36,828 nucleotides of DNA from Ramlibacter sp. (GCA_028291885.1 JAQGNJ010000140.1:1-36828); one strand, 5' to 3'. Positions 28,468 to 36,040 are shown, numbered from the stretch's first letter. Numbers and translations: made by a program. The notes: generated by a model not told the origin, from the letters alone.

Positions 28468-30585
28468 ATGAACTTCCGTCTTGCTGTCATCACCGTCGCG
28501 ATCGGCGCGTTGCTCGCGGGCACGCCGGGGATGCTCTTCGCGCAACGGGCCACCGAACCGGTGACCCTGAACTTCGTCAACGCCGACATCGAGGCGGTCG
28601 CGCGCACCATGGCGGCCATCACCGGCCGCAACATCGTCGTCGACCCGCGGGTGAAGGGCACGATCAACCTGTCCACCGAGCGGCCGCTGTCGCCGTCTGC
28701 CGCCTTCGAGCAGTTCGCCGCGACGCTGCGGCTCTCCGGCTTCACCGTCGTCGACGCCGGCGGCCTGCTCAAGATCGTGCCCGAGGCGGAAGGCAAGCTG
28801 CAGGGCGGCACGGTCACCGTCGGTCCGCAAGGCGCCGGCGGCAGCCAGATCGTGACGCAGATCTTCCGCCTGAACCACGAGTCGGCCGCCAACCTGGTGC
28901 CGATCCTGCGGCCGCTGATCAGCCCGAACAACACGATCAACATCAGCCCGGGCAACAACTCGCTGGTCATCACCGACTACGCCGACAACCTGCAGCGGCT
29001 GGGACGCATCATCGCCGCGCTCGACATCTCCAACGCGACCGACGTCGAGATCATTGCGCTGCGCAACGCGCTGGCGTCGGACGTCGCGCCCCTGGTCGCG
29101 CGCCTGATCGAATCGGGCGCCAGCACGGCCGGCGCGCCCGGCCAGGCCCAGACCGACAGCGCCTTGCGCACGACGGTCGTCGCGGAGCCGCGCAGCAACA
29201 CCATCATCGTGCGGGCAGCCAACGCGGCCCGCCTGAACCTGGTTCGCTCGCTGGTCGAGAAGCTGGACCAGCCCACCGCGCAGAGCCCCACGGGCAACAT
29301 CTACGTCGTGTATCTGAAGAACGCCGAGGCGACCAAGCTGGCGGTCACCCTGCGGGCGGCATTGGCCGCGAATGCGCCGGGCGCGGGCACGTCGGCCGGC
29401 GGGGCGATCCCGACGACGCCATCGACCACCGGCCTGTCGACCACGCCGGGCGGGGCCGGCGGCGCGACGGCGCCCGTCCAGCCTTCCGCCCAGCCGTCCA
29501 CGGGAGGCCAGATCCAGGCCGACCCGTCGACCAACTCGCTGATCATCACCGCCGCCGAACCGCAGTACCGGCAGCTGCGCGCCGTCATCGACAGGCTCGA
29601 TGCCCGCCGCGCCCAGGTGTTCGTCGAAAGCCTGATCGCCGAGGTCAACGCCGACAAGGCGGCCGTGTTCGGCATCCAGTGGAAGGGCCCGATCGGCAGC
29701 TAGGGCGACAAGTACATCGGCTTGCTGGTCACCAACTTCAGCGTCGGCGGCGCCAACATCTTCACGCTGGCGACGCAGGCGGCCGCGGCGGGTTCGGGCA
29801 GCGCGACGGGGATCCCGACCCCGTCGACGGGCCTGAACTTCGGCGTGGCCCGCAACTTCGGCGGCGTCTACGTGCTGGGATTCCTGGCCCGCTTCCTGGA
29901 ATCGCACGGCGACGGCAACGTCCTGTCCACGCCCAACCTGCTGACGCTGGACAACGAGGAAGCCAAGATCGTGATCGGCCAGAACGTGCCCTTCGTCACC
30001 GGTCAGTTCACCAACACCGGCGCGAGCGGCGGCAGCGTCAACCCGTTCCAGACCATCGAGCGCAAGGACGTCGGCCTGACGCTGCGGGTGAAGCCGCAGA
30101 TCAGCGAGAACGGCACGGTGAAGCTGCAGATCTTCCAGGAGGTCTCCAGCGTGCAGCCGTCGACGATCAACTCGCCGAACGGCCCGACCACCAACAAGCG
30201 ATCGATCGAATCGAACGTGCTGGTGGACGACGGCTCGATCGTCGTGCTCGGCGGATTGCTGCAGGACGAGTACGCGGGCAACCAGGAGAAGGTGCCGGTG
30301 GTCGGCGACGTTCCGATCTTCGGCAACCTGTTCAAGAGCGAGACCCGCAGCCGCAAGAAGACCAACCTGATGGTGTTCCTGCGGCCGGTGGTGGTGCGCG
30401 ACTCCGTGCAGAGCGACGAGCTCTCGATCGACCGCTACGACCTGATGCGCCTGAAGCAGGACGCCGCGCAGCCGGAGCCCAGCACGGTCGTCCCGGTCAA
30501 CGCCGGTCCGGCGCTGCCGGTGCTGCGCAGCGAGCGCCGCCTGCCGCAGCCATCGGCGCCCGTGCCTGCGCCGCTAGGGCAGTAG
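28468..30585 (+). pseudogene. gspD: Type II secretion secretin GspD, interrupted by in-frame TAG at codon 412
   Basis: Outer-membrane secretin channel of type II secretion. The full frame would be 705 residues. It has a signal peptide (ending near GMLFAQ), N0 domain (LNFVNADIEAVARTMAAITG), N1-N3 repeats with SLVITDYADNLQRLGRI-like ends and a Gly/Thr/Pro-rich insert near residues 300-350. The secretin core follows (VLSTPNLLTLDNEEAKIVIG, VPVVGDVPIFGNLFK, TNLMVFLRP). At 29701-29703 an amber TAG interrupts the frame between GPIGS and GDKYIGLLVTNF. Reading resumes in the same frame with full conservation, so there is no indel. As written the product would lack the whole membrane-channel domain. 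Nonsense mutation, base-call error and read-through are all possible. Confidence 0.9.
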
Positions 30586-30588
30586 GCC

Positions 30589-31977
30589 ATGCGCTATCCG
30601 CTGCCCTACGCTTTCGCGCGCGGCAACCAGCTGCTGCTGGAAGACGACGGCGATCAGCTGGTGCTGTGGCATTCGGGCACGCCGGCGCGCGGCGCCTGGA
30701 GCGAAGTGCTGCGCAAGCACGCCGTCTCGACGGTGCAGCAACTCGATCCGGCGGCGCTGGCCCAGCGCATCAGCGCCGCATATGCCCAGGGCGAATCGAG
30801 CGCCGCCACGGTCGTCAGCGAGGTGCAGAACGACGCCGACCTGTCGCGCATGATGCAGGAGCTTCCCGCCGTCGAAGACCTGCTCGAGACCAGCGACGAC
30901 GCGCCCATCATCCGCATGCTCAATGCGCTGCTGACGCAGGCCGCCCGCGACGGCGCCAGCGACATCCACATCGAGCCGTACGAGCGCCATTCGAGCGTTC
31001 GCTTCCGCGTCGACGGTTCGCTGCGCGAGGTCGTGCAACCCAACCGCGCACTGCATGCGGCGCTGATCTCGCGGCTGATGATCATGGCCTAACTCGACAT
31101 CGCCGAGAAGCGCCTGCCGCAGGACGGCCGCATCTCGCTGCGCATCGGCACCCGCGCGGTCGACGTCCGCGTATCGACGCTGCCCAGCGCGCATGGCGAG
31201 CGGGCCGTGCTGCGATTGCTGGACAAAAGCGAGAGCAAGCTGAGCCTGGAATCGGTCGGCATGACCGGCGAGACGCTGCGCCGTTTCCTCGAGCTGATCG
31301 CCCAGCCGCACGGCATCATCCTCGTGACCGGGCCGACCGGCTCGGGCAAGACGACGACGCTGTACGCGGGGCTCAGCCGGCTCGACGCGGGCAGCAGCAA
31401 CATCATGACCGTGGAAGACCCGATCGAATACGAGCTGCCGGGGATCGGCCAGACGCAGGTCAACGCCAAGATCGACCTCGACTTCGCCAAGGCGCTGCGC
31501 GCAATCCTGCGGCAGGACCCGGACGTGATCATGATCGGCGAGATCCGCGACTACGAGACCGCGCAGATCGCGATCCAGGCGTCGCTGACGGGCCACCTGG
31601 TGCTGGCGACGCTGCACACCAACGACGCCCCGAGCGCCGTCACGCGGCTGACCGACATGGGCGTCGAACCCTTCCTCCTGAGCTCGTCGCTGCTCGGCGT
31701 GCTGGCGCAGCGACTGGTGCGCAAGCTCTGCGTCCATTGCAAGGGGCCCGGTTGCCCGCAGTGCGGCCAGACGGGCTACCAAGGCCGCACCGGCATTTTC
31801 GAACTGATGACCGCAAACGATGCGACCCGCGCCCAGATCCACAACCGCGCGTCCGAGGCCGACATCCGGCAGGCAGCACTGGGCGCTGGCATGACGCAGA
31901 TGCGCGAGGACGGCGAGCGGCTGGTGCGCGAGGGGATCACCTCACGCGAAGAGCTGGTGCGCGTCACCCGCGAGTGA
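30589..31977 (+). pseudogene. gspE: Type II secretion ATPase GspE, interrupted by in-frame TAA at codon 168
   Basis: Hexameric ATPase driving pseudopilus assembly; the full frame is 462 residues. The N-terminal region is MRYPLPYAFARGNQLLL. GASDIHIEPYERHSSVRFRVDG is the conserved domain before the core (quoted as SDIHIEPYE). Walker A is [10 protein letters not shown] at about residue 248, the Walker B region is [10 protein letters not shown], and the His box is [11 protein letters not shown] short four-cysteine zinc motif (CVHC and CPQC) follows. A TAA at 31090-31092 splits the frame between RLMIMA and [19 protein letters not shown], which is continuous in homologues. Reading stays in frame. 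The start lies three bases after the gspD stop. The 3' end overlaps a minus-strand small gene by 14 bases. gspF does not follow. Confidence 0.9.
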
Positions 31978-32137
31978 CGGCCACGCTTTCGGGCGCGTGC
32001 GGCTGCCCGGGCAACTGCACCGGCGGCGGCGCCGGCCGGTCGTCCTCCGTCGGCGGAACGGACGCCGGAGCGCCGGGCTGAGGCACCGGCGAGTGCGGTG
32101 GGACCGGCTCGGGCGGAGTCACTTCGTCGGACTTCAT
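31964..32137 (-). CDS. Small proline-rich hypothetical protein (57 aa)
   Basis: A 57-residue frame beginning [20 protein letters not shown] and continuing with more Pro/Ala/Asp stretches, ending AVTRG. Pro makes up about a third of the residues, so it is probably disordered. Support for translation is its ATG overlapping the stop of the upstream 96-residue gene in an ATGA junction, the same coupling style as other genes here. It overlaps the convergent gspE 3' end by 14 bases. No homologue or function is recognised. The GC-rich composition means chance cannot be ruled out. Confidence 0.5.
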   Translation of the reverse strand: MKSDEVTPPEPVPPHSPVPQPGAPASVPPTEDDRPAPPPVQLPGQPHAPESVAVTRG

Positions 32138-32424
32138 CGGCTCAGCCTCGCGCGGCCTGCGTCATCGACACCATCGGCGATGCCGGGACCGCTATCGATC
32201 ACCGGGTCGGCTTCTTCATCCTCGATGTCCACCGCCATCTGCTGGGGCTGCTCCGGCAACGAAGGGCGATGTGCGATGTCGGCCTCGCCGGCGGCTTCGG
32301 CGCGATGGCGCAGCTCACGCTCCGAATCGCCATGCTCCCCGTCTGCTGCGGGCTGCGGGAATTTGCGCTCGGGACGCTCGTGAAGGATTTCTCCGCCGTG
32401 CGGAGAAGGATCGATGGGGCACAT
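32134..32424 (-). CDS. Small hydrophilic hypothetical protein (96 aa)
   Basis: A 96-residue polar, charged protein (MCPIDPSPHGGEILHERPER, then an acidic stretch MAVDIEDEEADPVIDSGPG) without hydrophobic segments or a recognised domain. The ATG at 32424 is preceded by a near-perfect AGGAGGT ribosome site at good spacing, which is the main evidence that it is real. The frame continues upstream but without such a site. It is translationally linked to the 57-residue gene downstream. The 279 bases upstream (32425-32703), shared with a divergent plus-strand gene, contain a 7-bp inverted repeat (32481-32487 with 32499-32505) and a lone TTGACA at 32561-32566 but no convincing promoter. Confidence 0.65.
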   Translation of the reverse strand: MCPIDPSPHGGEILHERPERKFPQPAADGEHGDSERELRHRAEAAGEADIAHRPSLPEQPQQMAVDIEDEEADPVIDSGPGIADGVDDAGRARLSR

Positions 32425-32703
32425 GGCTGACCTCCTGAGCATCCATCGTGCGCTGCGCACGCGATCGCAATGCTCGGTCGATGCGCCATCAATTTGTCGG
32501 CGCATGCCTGCAGTCGTTGTTGCAGAGGTTGTTCGATGCATGTCGAAAGTGTTGCTGATTTTGACAAAACGTTCGCTAGGTGCTGTCCCACATTCGCCGT
32601 GGTCAAAGCCCGACGCAGTGCAGCAGGTGCGCTGCCTAACCTGCAGTTGCTGCCACGAACCTGGCGCGCTGTCTTCTCAACACGATCTTTAAAGGAGTCT
32701 TTC

Positions 32704-33081
32704 ATGTCCGCAATCACCAAACTCGTCGGCCTCGTCGCCGGTGTGTCCGCAGTCGCCGCCATCGGTGTCGCCGTTGCCCAGGGCGTTCCGCCCAACCCGT
32801 ACATCGCCAACCCGGCGCTTGGCGCGGGCCAGCAAAGCACGCACATGACCTCGATGGGCGAGACTGGTGTTCCGGGCCTGACCGACCCGGTCCGCACCGC
32901 CACCATCGTGCGCCAGCAGCAAGTGGCCGTCGCTCCGGCAGCTCCCGTGGCCGCGCAACCGGCACCCGCGCCCGTGATCTCGGCCCAGGCCGAAAGCACG
33001 CCGCCCGCGCAGACCATGGGCGCAGCCCCGCAAGCGGAAGCACCTGCTCCGGTGCGGATCGCCCGCCACGACCGCAACTGA
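32704..33081 (+). CDS. Small exported Ala/Pro-rich hypothetical protein
   Basis: A 125-residue protein with a likely Sec signal peptide (MSAITKLVGLVAGVSAVAAI and on to VAVAQG). The mature part begins VPPNPYIANPALGAGQQST and becomes a low-complexity Ala/Pro/Gln region. AAAGGAG stands just before the ATG. The N-terminal mature segment with its NPYIANPALGAGQQS motif resembles uncharacterised exported proteins of Comamonadaceae as I recall them. It is probably periplasmic; function unknown. It is divergent from the two small minus-strand genes. Confidence 0.75.
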   Translation: MSAITKLVGLVAGVSAVAAIGVAVAQGVPPNPYIANPALGAGQQSTHMTSMGETGVPGLTDPVRTATIVRQQQVAVAPAAPVAAQPAPAPVISAQAESTPPAQTMGAAPQAEAPAPVRIARHDRN

Positions 33082-33126
33082 GGTCCGCTCGGGCTGACAG
33101 CCCGGCGCTTGGGCAAGCCCGTGGGT

Positions 33127-33144
33127 GAAAGCCCTCGGGCTTTC
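33127..33144. terminator. Possible bidirectional terminator hairpin
   Basis: Perfect 8-bp palindrome GAAAGCCC/GGGCTTTC with only two bases between the arms, between the convergent exported-protein gene and the next minus-strand gene. The T tract is short and interrupted, so it is a weak candidate. Confidence 0.45.
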
Positions 33145-33149
33145 TGCCG

Positions 33150-33461
33150 TCAGCCGAGGACGATGAAGCGCGCGTTGTGGAGCGGGTCGTCGGGCTGGTA
33201 GCCCCACATGCCTGCCTTCACCGTGTCGACCTCCCGCGCCACGATGTTCTCGCGCTGGCGGGGGCTTGCCGTCTTCATGCTTTCGATCAGGGCCGGCTCG
33301 AAGCGCAGATAGATCGGCGCCGAGCGCTTGTTCGGACGAAAGGGATCGTCGTTGGTCTTCCAGGAGATCAGCAGGTCACCCTGCTCGAGCGCGATCGCCA
33401 CCGCGTTGTCCGGAAACAGGTGGCGAATCGCTTCCCAGAACTCGGCTCTTATCTCGTCCAT
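33150..33461 (-). CDS. Hypothetical protein (103 aa)
   Basis: Soluble 103-residue protein beginning MDEIRAEFWEAIRHLFPDN, with a mixed alpha/beta pattern (ALEQGDLLISWKTNDDP, PIYLRFEPALIESM, ARFIVLG at the end). Amino-acid composition and periodicity look like a real small domain. A GGGGC sequence about five bases before the ATG may serve as the ribosome site. I do not recognise the family. It is convergent with the exported protein gene. Confidence 0.7.
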   Translation of the reverse strand: MDEIRAEFWEAIRHLFPDNAVAIALEQGDLLISWKTNDDPFRPNKRSAPIYLRFEPALIESMKTASPRQRENIVAREVDTVKAGMWGYQPDDPLHNARFIVLG

Positions 33462-33574
33462 GATTGCCCCGACGGCATGGCCAGTATGAACCGGCCGGCG
33501 GTCAAGTCAATCGGGAGGCGGCTGCGAAGCCCACAGTTGCGGGGAGCGCGAACGGCGACGGGCCCCGGTGCGAA

Positions 33575-33605
33575 AAGCCCTTGGTCCGTTTGGAATCAAG
33601 GGCTT
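33575..33605. repeat. Perfect 9-bp inverted repeat in a gene-free stretch
   Basis: AAGCCCTTG (33575-33583) and CAAGGGCTT (33597-33605) flank a 13-base loop. A second, shorter hairpin (GGTAG/CTACC, near 33612-33631) follows. The 239-base stretch 33462-33700 between two minus-strand genes otherwise shows no convincing gene. It may be a terminator-like structure without a T run, or the end of a decayed element. Confidence 0.6.
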
Positions 33606-33700
33606 GCAACGGTAGGGGTGCCGTACTACCGAAAACCAAGCCCCTCTCAGGATTGCGGCGACTTGAGCATGAGTTGCAATCTCCAAGTGGGCTGAGGCAC

Positions 33701-34423
33701 TCACCAGGGCTCCTCTGCGGCGGGAGCCCCATCGTTCGCCGACCCAAAAATTGTGCTGCCCTGTCCCCAGCGGTTGTCGTAGACCAGGTCGGCCAGCGAT
33801 TCGCGTTGCGCCCAGCGCTGCTGCTGCAGCATCGGCTCTTCGTAGAACGTCTCGACTGGGCCAAGACAGAGCAGGGCTATCGGTTCGGCGTCTGCAGGCA
33901 ACGCCAGCAAGTCTGATACCGACGCGGGTTCGAACAGCGACACCCACCCCATTCCCAGCCCTTCGGCCCGGGCGGCCAGCCACAGGTTCTGGATCGCGCA
34001 GGCGGCGGAGGCCAAATCCATCTGGGGCAGCGTGCGTCGGCCGAAGACATGCTTGTCGCGCCCGGCGGCCAGCACGACCGCCAGCACCTCCGCCGCCTCG
34101 AGCAACCCTTCAACCTTCAGCCGCATGAAATCGTCTTCGCGCTCGCCGAGCGCGCGGGCCGTAGCGATCCGCTCTTGTTCGACGACGTCATGCAGCCGCT
34201 GGCGCAGCGTCGCGTCGGTCACACGCACGAAACGCGATGGCTGCATGAAGCCGACGCTGGGGGCGTGATGGGCCGCCTTCAGCAGCCGCTTCAGCTGTTC
34301 GGGCGGCACCTGTCCGCCGGCGAAATGCCGCATGTCGCGTCGCTCGAAGATCGCGCGGTACACCGCCTGCACCTCCTGCGGCTCGAACGCATGATCCGGG
34401 GGCAACGGCTGGTCGTCAGACAT
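33701..34423 (-). CDS. bluB: 5,6-dimethylbenzimidazole synthase
   Basis: Flavin-destroying nitroreductase-fold enzyme that makes the lower ligand of cobalamin from reduced FMN and oxygen; 240 residues. Visible marks are IFERRDMRHFAGGQVP near the N terminus, LLKAAHHAPSVGFMQPSRFV, the SAACAIQNLWLAARAEGLGMGWVS stretch (partly IQNLWLAARAEGLGMGW) and LADLVYDNRWG near the end. The ATG at 34423 has GAGGA about ten bases upstream and matches the family start. The frame reaches further to an ATG at 34552, but that part is riboswitch leader. Expression should fall when cobalamin is plentiful, given the riboswitch upstream. No other cobalamin gene is in the window. Confidence 0.95.
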   Translation of the reverse strand: MSDDQPLPPDHAFEPQEVQAVYRAIFERRDMRHFAGGQVPPEQLKRLLKAAHHAPSVGFMQPSRFVRVTDATLRQRLHDVVEQERIATARALGEREDDFMRLKVEGLLEAAEVLAVVLAAGRDKHVFGRRTLPQMDLASAACAIQNLWLAARAEGLGMGWVSLFEPASVSDLLALPADAEPIALLCLGPVETFYEEPMLQQQRWAQRESLADLVYDNRWGQGSTIFGSANDGAPAAEEPW

Positions 34424-34524
34424 GGGTGTTAGTCCTCGATGCCGCGCTGCGCTGGAATTGCGGCGTTGAACGCGTGCTTGATCTGCGTCATCTCCGTCAC
34501 CGTGTCTGCGAGTTCGCTGATTCT

Positions 34525-34735
34525 GGATGGACAGCTGGCGGGTCGCTTCCATCGCCTTCCCAGGGATGCCCTTCGGCGCACCCAGTGGCTATGTCGATGG
34601 AACGGAGGCTCACCCGGAAGTGAGACTCATCCGCTTACCGTTGCGGGGGCAGCGCAGCTTGGGGCCGCCGTTGCCGGCATTCCGTCCTGCTTCCCGTTGA
34701 ACTGCGGCCTGTGAACCAGGCCGCGAGCACCAACG
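34525..34735 (-). promoter_or_regulatory. Cobalamin (B12) riboswitch controlling bluB
   Basis: Conserved pieces in order on the minus strand: TTGGTGCTCGC at the start (near 34735), GTTCAACGGGAAGC, the CTGCCCCCGCAACGGTAAGCGG core (quoted as GCCCCCGCAACGGTAAGC), AGCCACTGGG (34581-34590), CTGGGAAGGCGATGG (the B12-box region near 34548-34562) and GACCCGCCAGC near the end. Order and spacing match the RF00174 consensus as I know it. The end is approximate. About 100 bases of leader without an obvious intrinsic terminator separate it from bluB, so control may act at translation initiation. Confidence 0.96.
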
Positions 34736-34740
34736 AGGCA

Positions 34741-34767
34741 ATTGTACGGTGACCGCAAGCGGGGCAA
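34741..34767 (-). promoter_or_regulatory. Probable promoter of the riboswitch-bluB transcript
   Basis: A -10 box TACAAT (plus-strand 34741-34746) stands just ahead of the riboswitch 5' end. A TTGCCC at 34762-34767 could be the -35 with a short 15-base spacer. The expected start site near 34734 coincides with the aptamer start. Confidence 0.5.
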
Positions 34768-34800
34768 TCAGCAAAGTGCTGGCCGCGGCCCGCGGGCCAA

Positions 34801-35218
34801 TGGGCCAAGGGAGCGCGACCACGTATTCGTCTGCGCATTCAAGTCAACAGTGCCGCGCTGCTCGCGATGGTCGAGGCCGGCATGTTCGAGGATCTGCGGG
34901 ATCTCCACGTCGTCGTCACGGCGCTTGCGCTGCGGCTTGATGGTGGGCGAGTGCCTGGCCAACGGCGCCCGGATCGGCCCCCGGGCTTCACCCCGGCGCA
35001 ACGTCGACATCGACACCACCGGCATGCATGCCACCATGCTCCGCGCTGCCGTGGACCTCGTCGGTGCGGATCACGTGGTCACGGGAACGGATTGGCCGGT
35101 CGTCACGGAGACAGATCTGCCGGAGCGATTGGGCCGGCTGTTCGGCGAATGCGGCTTCTCGACCGAAGCGCAGCACATGATCGCCGGGGGAAATGCGCGA
35201 AGACTGCTGCGTGTGTGA
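34801..35218 (+). pseudogene. Remnant of an amidohydrolase-2 family gene, 5'-truncated and frameshifted
   Basis: Two pieces of one protein lie in different frames. From 34801 the frame reads RIQVNSAALLAMVEAGMFED then LRDLHVVVTALALRLDGG, a stretch typical of Amidohydro_2 enzymes. The match ends near 34930. It resumes one frame over with RRNVDIDTTGMHATMLRAAV then DLVGADHVVTGTDWPVV, and ends GNARRLL before TGA at 35218. The second part has the family metal-site Asp (GTDWP) and the C-terminal GNAxRLL helix. The N-terminal half of such an enzyme (about 200 residues) is missing and its place is taken by the bluB riboswitch region on the other strand. A single indel between about 34925 and 34960 plus a 5' deletion explains this. 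Confidence 0.75.
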
Positions 35219-35237
35219 TCGGGGCGCGGGCGGCAGA

Positions 35238-35573
35238 TCAGGTGTGCCTATGCTGCCCGCGCGCGCGCAACTGGACCCACTGCCGCTCCAGCCTCAGGGT
35301 CATCTGCGCCACCGGCTCGCGCAGCGGCGGGAAGTCCTGCGCGATGAGCAGCAGGCTGATGGGGATGAGCTCGATGCCAAGCACCGGGACGAGCGGGCCC
35401 AGCAAGCCGGCGATGACGAGCACGATGCCCAGCGGCAACCGGATCCATCGGCCCTGGGGATTGCGCAGCCAGCGCAGCGCCCGCGCCAGGGAATCCGGCG
35501 CATGCTCCTCGAGCGCCTGATAGGCGCGGTCCAGTTTGTCCTGGGCCTCGTCGCGGGCCGCCTGCCGGTCCAT
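35238..35573 (-). CDS. Small inner-membrane protein (111 aa), hypothetical
   Basis: A charged N-terminal helix (MDRQAARDEAQDKLDRAYQA) precedes RNPQGRWIRLPLGIVLVIAG and two closely spaced hydrophobic segments (about residues 45-82, with LLGPLVPVLGIELIPISLLL). AQDFPPLREPVAQM and a basic tail end the protein. This layout (NPxGRW, double hairpin membrane segment, LLxAQD) is a recognisable small proteobacterial family that databases often mislabel as tryptophan synthase beta subunit. GAAGGT lies about eight bases before the ATG. Function unknown. Confidence 0.75.
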   Translation of the reverse strand: MDRQAARDEAQDKLDRAYQALEEHAPDSLARALRWLRNPQGRWIRLPLGIVLVIAGLLGPLVPVLGIELIPISLLLIAQDFPPLREPVAQMTLRLERQWVQLRARGQHRHT

Positions 35574-35582
35574 CGCCGACCT

Positions 35583-35806
35583 TCACTTCTTGCCGGCAGC
35601 GCCGCTCTTGGTGCCTACGCCCTTGTTGGCGGCTGCCCGCTGCGGCTTGGAGGTCGGGTCGAAGTCGGCGGTCTTGGGCGCACTGCCGCGGGTGCGCTGC
35701 GTGTTGCTGCTCGGGCTGTTGGCGCCGCGCCGCTTGTCGGTGGCTTCGCTGGCAGGCCCTTGCTGCGGCTCGACGCCGGCGACTTGGCGATACCGGATTT
35801 CTTCAT
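35583..35806 (-). pseudogene. Small basic protein gene with a one-base frameshift
   Basis: An ATG at 35806 with an ideal AAGGAG site opens MKKSGIAKSPASSRSKG. After the G run at 35757-35759 the coding pattern moves one frame over and reads PASEATDKRRGANSPSSNTQ, then TADFDPTSKPQRAAANKG, ending in GTKSGAAGKK before TGA at 35583. Adding one G to the run would give a continuous 74-residue Lys/Ser/Ala-rich, probably disordered protein. Without it the first frame continues into an Arg/Pro-rich tail up to about 35615. Base-call error in a homopolymer or a genuine frameshift are both possible. Function unknown. Confidence 0.6.
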
Positions 35807-35951
35807 GGCCCGCTCCTTGCGGTTCCACAACATATGGAGCCGACCGGGTCCACGGATGTCGGAGCGATAGGGGCGCGCCGGTAGGACGGCTCTTGTGCTG
35901 GGCTCGTGCAAATTGCACGGATTGGGAACGATGGCTGGGCTGCGCCAAAAG

Positions 35952-35988
35952 AAAAAACCCGCAGGAACCTGGATTCCGCGCGGGTTTT
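35952..35988 (-). terminator. Intrinsic terminator downstream of the tRNA-Phe fragment
   Basis: Stem arms AAAACCCGC (35954-35962) and GCGGGTTTT (35980-35988), with an inner GGAA/TTCC pairing (35964-35967 with 35974-35977). On the minus strand a run of six T residues follows the hairpin (plus-strand A run 35952-35957). It is placed exactly where the terminator of a minus-strand tRNA gene is expected. Confidence 0.85.
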
Positions 35989-35993
35989 GAAGG

Positions 35994-36040
35994 TGGTGGC
36001 CTGGGGCGGAATCGAACCACCGACACGCGGATTTTCAATC
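35994..36040 (-). tRNA. tRNA-Phe(GAA) 3' fragment (47 of about 76 nt), probable attachment site
   Basis: On the minus strand the sequence starts in the anticodon arm with GATTGAAAATC (anticodon GAA) and continues CGCGTGTCGGTGGTTCGATT with the T-loop, ending CCGCCCCAGGCCACCA including the encoded CCA. It matches the betaproteobacterial tRNA-Phe consensus from memory. Upstream of GATTG the match stops at once (GGAA instead of the D-arm side of the anticodon stem), so the 5' half, with D arm and acceptor strand, is absent. Such 3' tRNA halves are the usual scars left by tyrosine-recombinase elements that recombine in the anticodon loop. Confidence 0.88.

Noticed and set aside
29701..31092. Reassigned genetic code or programmed read-through as the explanation for stops in gspD and gspE
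   Set aside because: TAA and TAG end other genes in the window (for example groL, zwf and gspD itself), and no recoding structure was seen. Mutation or base-call error is simpler.
34429..34530. Short minus-strand frame reading ISELADTVTEMTQIKHAFNA ahead of bluB
   Set aside because: It lies in the leader between the riboswitch and bluB, has no start codon in that frame within the leader, and would need a frameshift to join an ATG at 34552. Probably chance.
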